From NCBI RefSeq assembly GCF_004216475.1, contig NZ_CP022303.1:1984001-2048000 (forward strand): a stretch of DNA of 64,000 nt, read 5' to 3'. Positions 63,995 through 64,000 of the stretch are shown here, one piece after another. The stretch's first letter is position 1. The number at the start of each line of letters is the position of its first letter. The notes under the pieces are model-generated. The model was not told the origin of the DNA. It worked only from the letters and a program-made list of their open reading frames with translations, and did not search any database. This DNA comes from Thalassococcus sp. S3. Lineage in GTDB: Bacteria; Pseudomonadota; Alphaproteobacteria; Rhodobacterales; Rhodobacteraceae. Both the position numbers and the translations under genes were made by a program.

Positions 63995-64000
63995 AGCCGG

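Overview
The window looks like chromosomal DNA of an alphaproteobacterium of the Rhodobacteraceae (Roseobacter group). Support comes from the gene orders dgt-argS-SPOR-nagZ-scpA-scpB and yceD-rpmF-plsX-fabH-ihfA-merR, a DksA with most zinc cysteines replaced, OlsB (ornithine lipids), a CoxE-type VWA protein with a MoxR ATPase, DUF2927 and Lin0512 proteins, the high GC content, and dense packing with ATGA, GTGA and TGATG overlaps. Everything here is read from sequence and family knowledge; no search was run.

Layout. 1-~4088: one end of a Mu-like transposable prophage. It has a divergent S24-type repressor, a small secreted protein downstream of it, and a leftward early operon of two paralogous small proteins, two more small proteins, a ParB-like protein and the first codons of a MuA-type transposase. 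The phage end lies inside a ybaK-type prolyl-tRNA editing gene, which is truncated. 4.5-9.3 kb: glnE, an rRNA methyltransferase and a coupled PIN-domain gene. 9.3-25.3 kb: M48 protease, cytochrome P450, an Lrp/DMT-transporter pair, a TetR-controlled ATC-hydrolase operon, a patatin lipoprotein, a saccharopine-dehydrogenase-like oxidoreductase, VWA/MoxR genes with a toxin-antitoxin-like pair between them, dksA, an FAD monooxygenase and xth. 25.3-28.3 kb: a cluster of a tandem-repeat protein, an unrecognised helical protein and a coupled DMT exporter, preceded by DnaA-box-like sites. 28.3-35.5 kb: erpA-like, dgt, an argS-position gene that has lost both class I synthetase signature motifs, SPOR, nagZ, scpA and scpB. 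35.5-46.2 kb: an MFS/Lrp pair, a dCTP deaminase, tRNA-Pro(GGG), merR-ihfA-fabH-plsX-rpmF-yceD, bamE, olsB and an ABC-F ATPase. 46.2-64 kb: acetyltransferase/SDR, paired Lin0512 proteins, tyrS/anmK, a desaturase, a cupin, topoisomerase IB, DUF7002-like, eno, transporters, fur/mur, an rhlE-type helicase, a RES-domain protein, DUF533, selO and a GNAT.

How the genes work together. Much of the window is housekeeping: nitrogen control (glnE), fatty-acid and phospholipid synthesis (plsX, fabH, olsB), outer-membrane assembly (bamE), peptidoglycan recycling (nagZ, anmK), chromosome condensation (scpA, scpB), translation (tyrS, rpmF, tRNA-Pro), nucleotide pools (dgt, dCTP deaminase) and glycolysis (eno). 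The points most worth a second look are the ArgS-like protein without HIGH or KMSK motifs, the repeat-protein/helical-protein/exporter cluster, the prophage end with duplicated early proteins, and a roughly 70-bp interspersed repeat found twice in the window.
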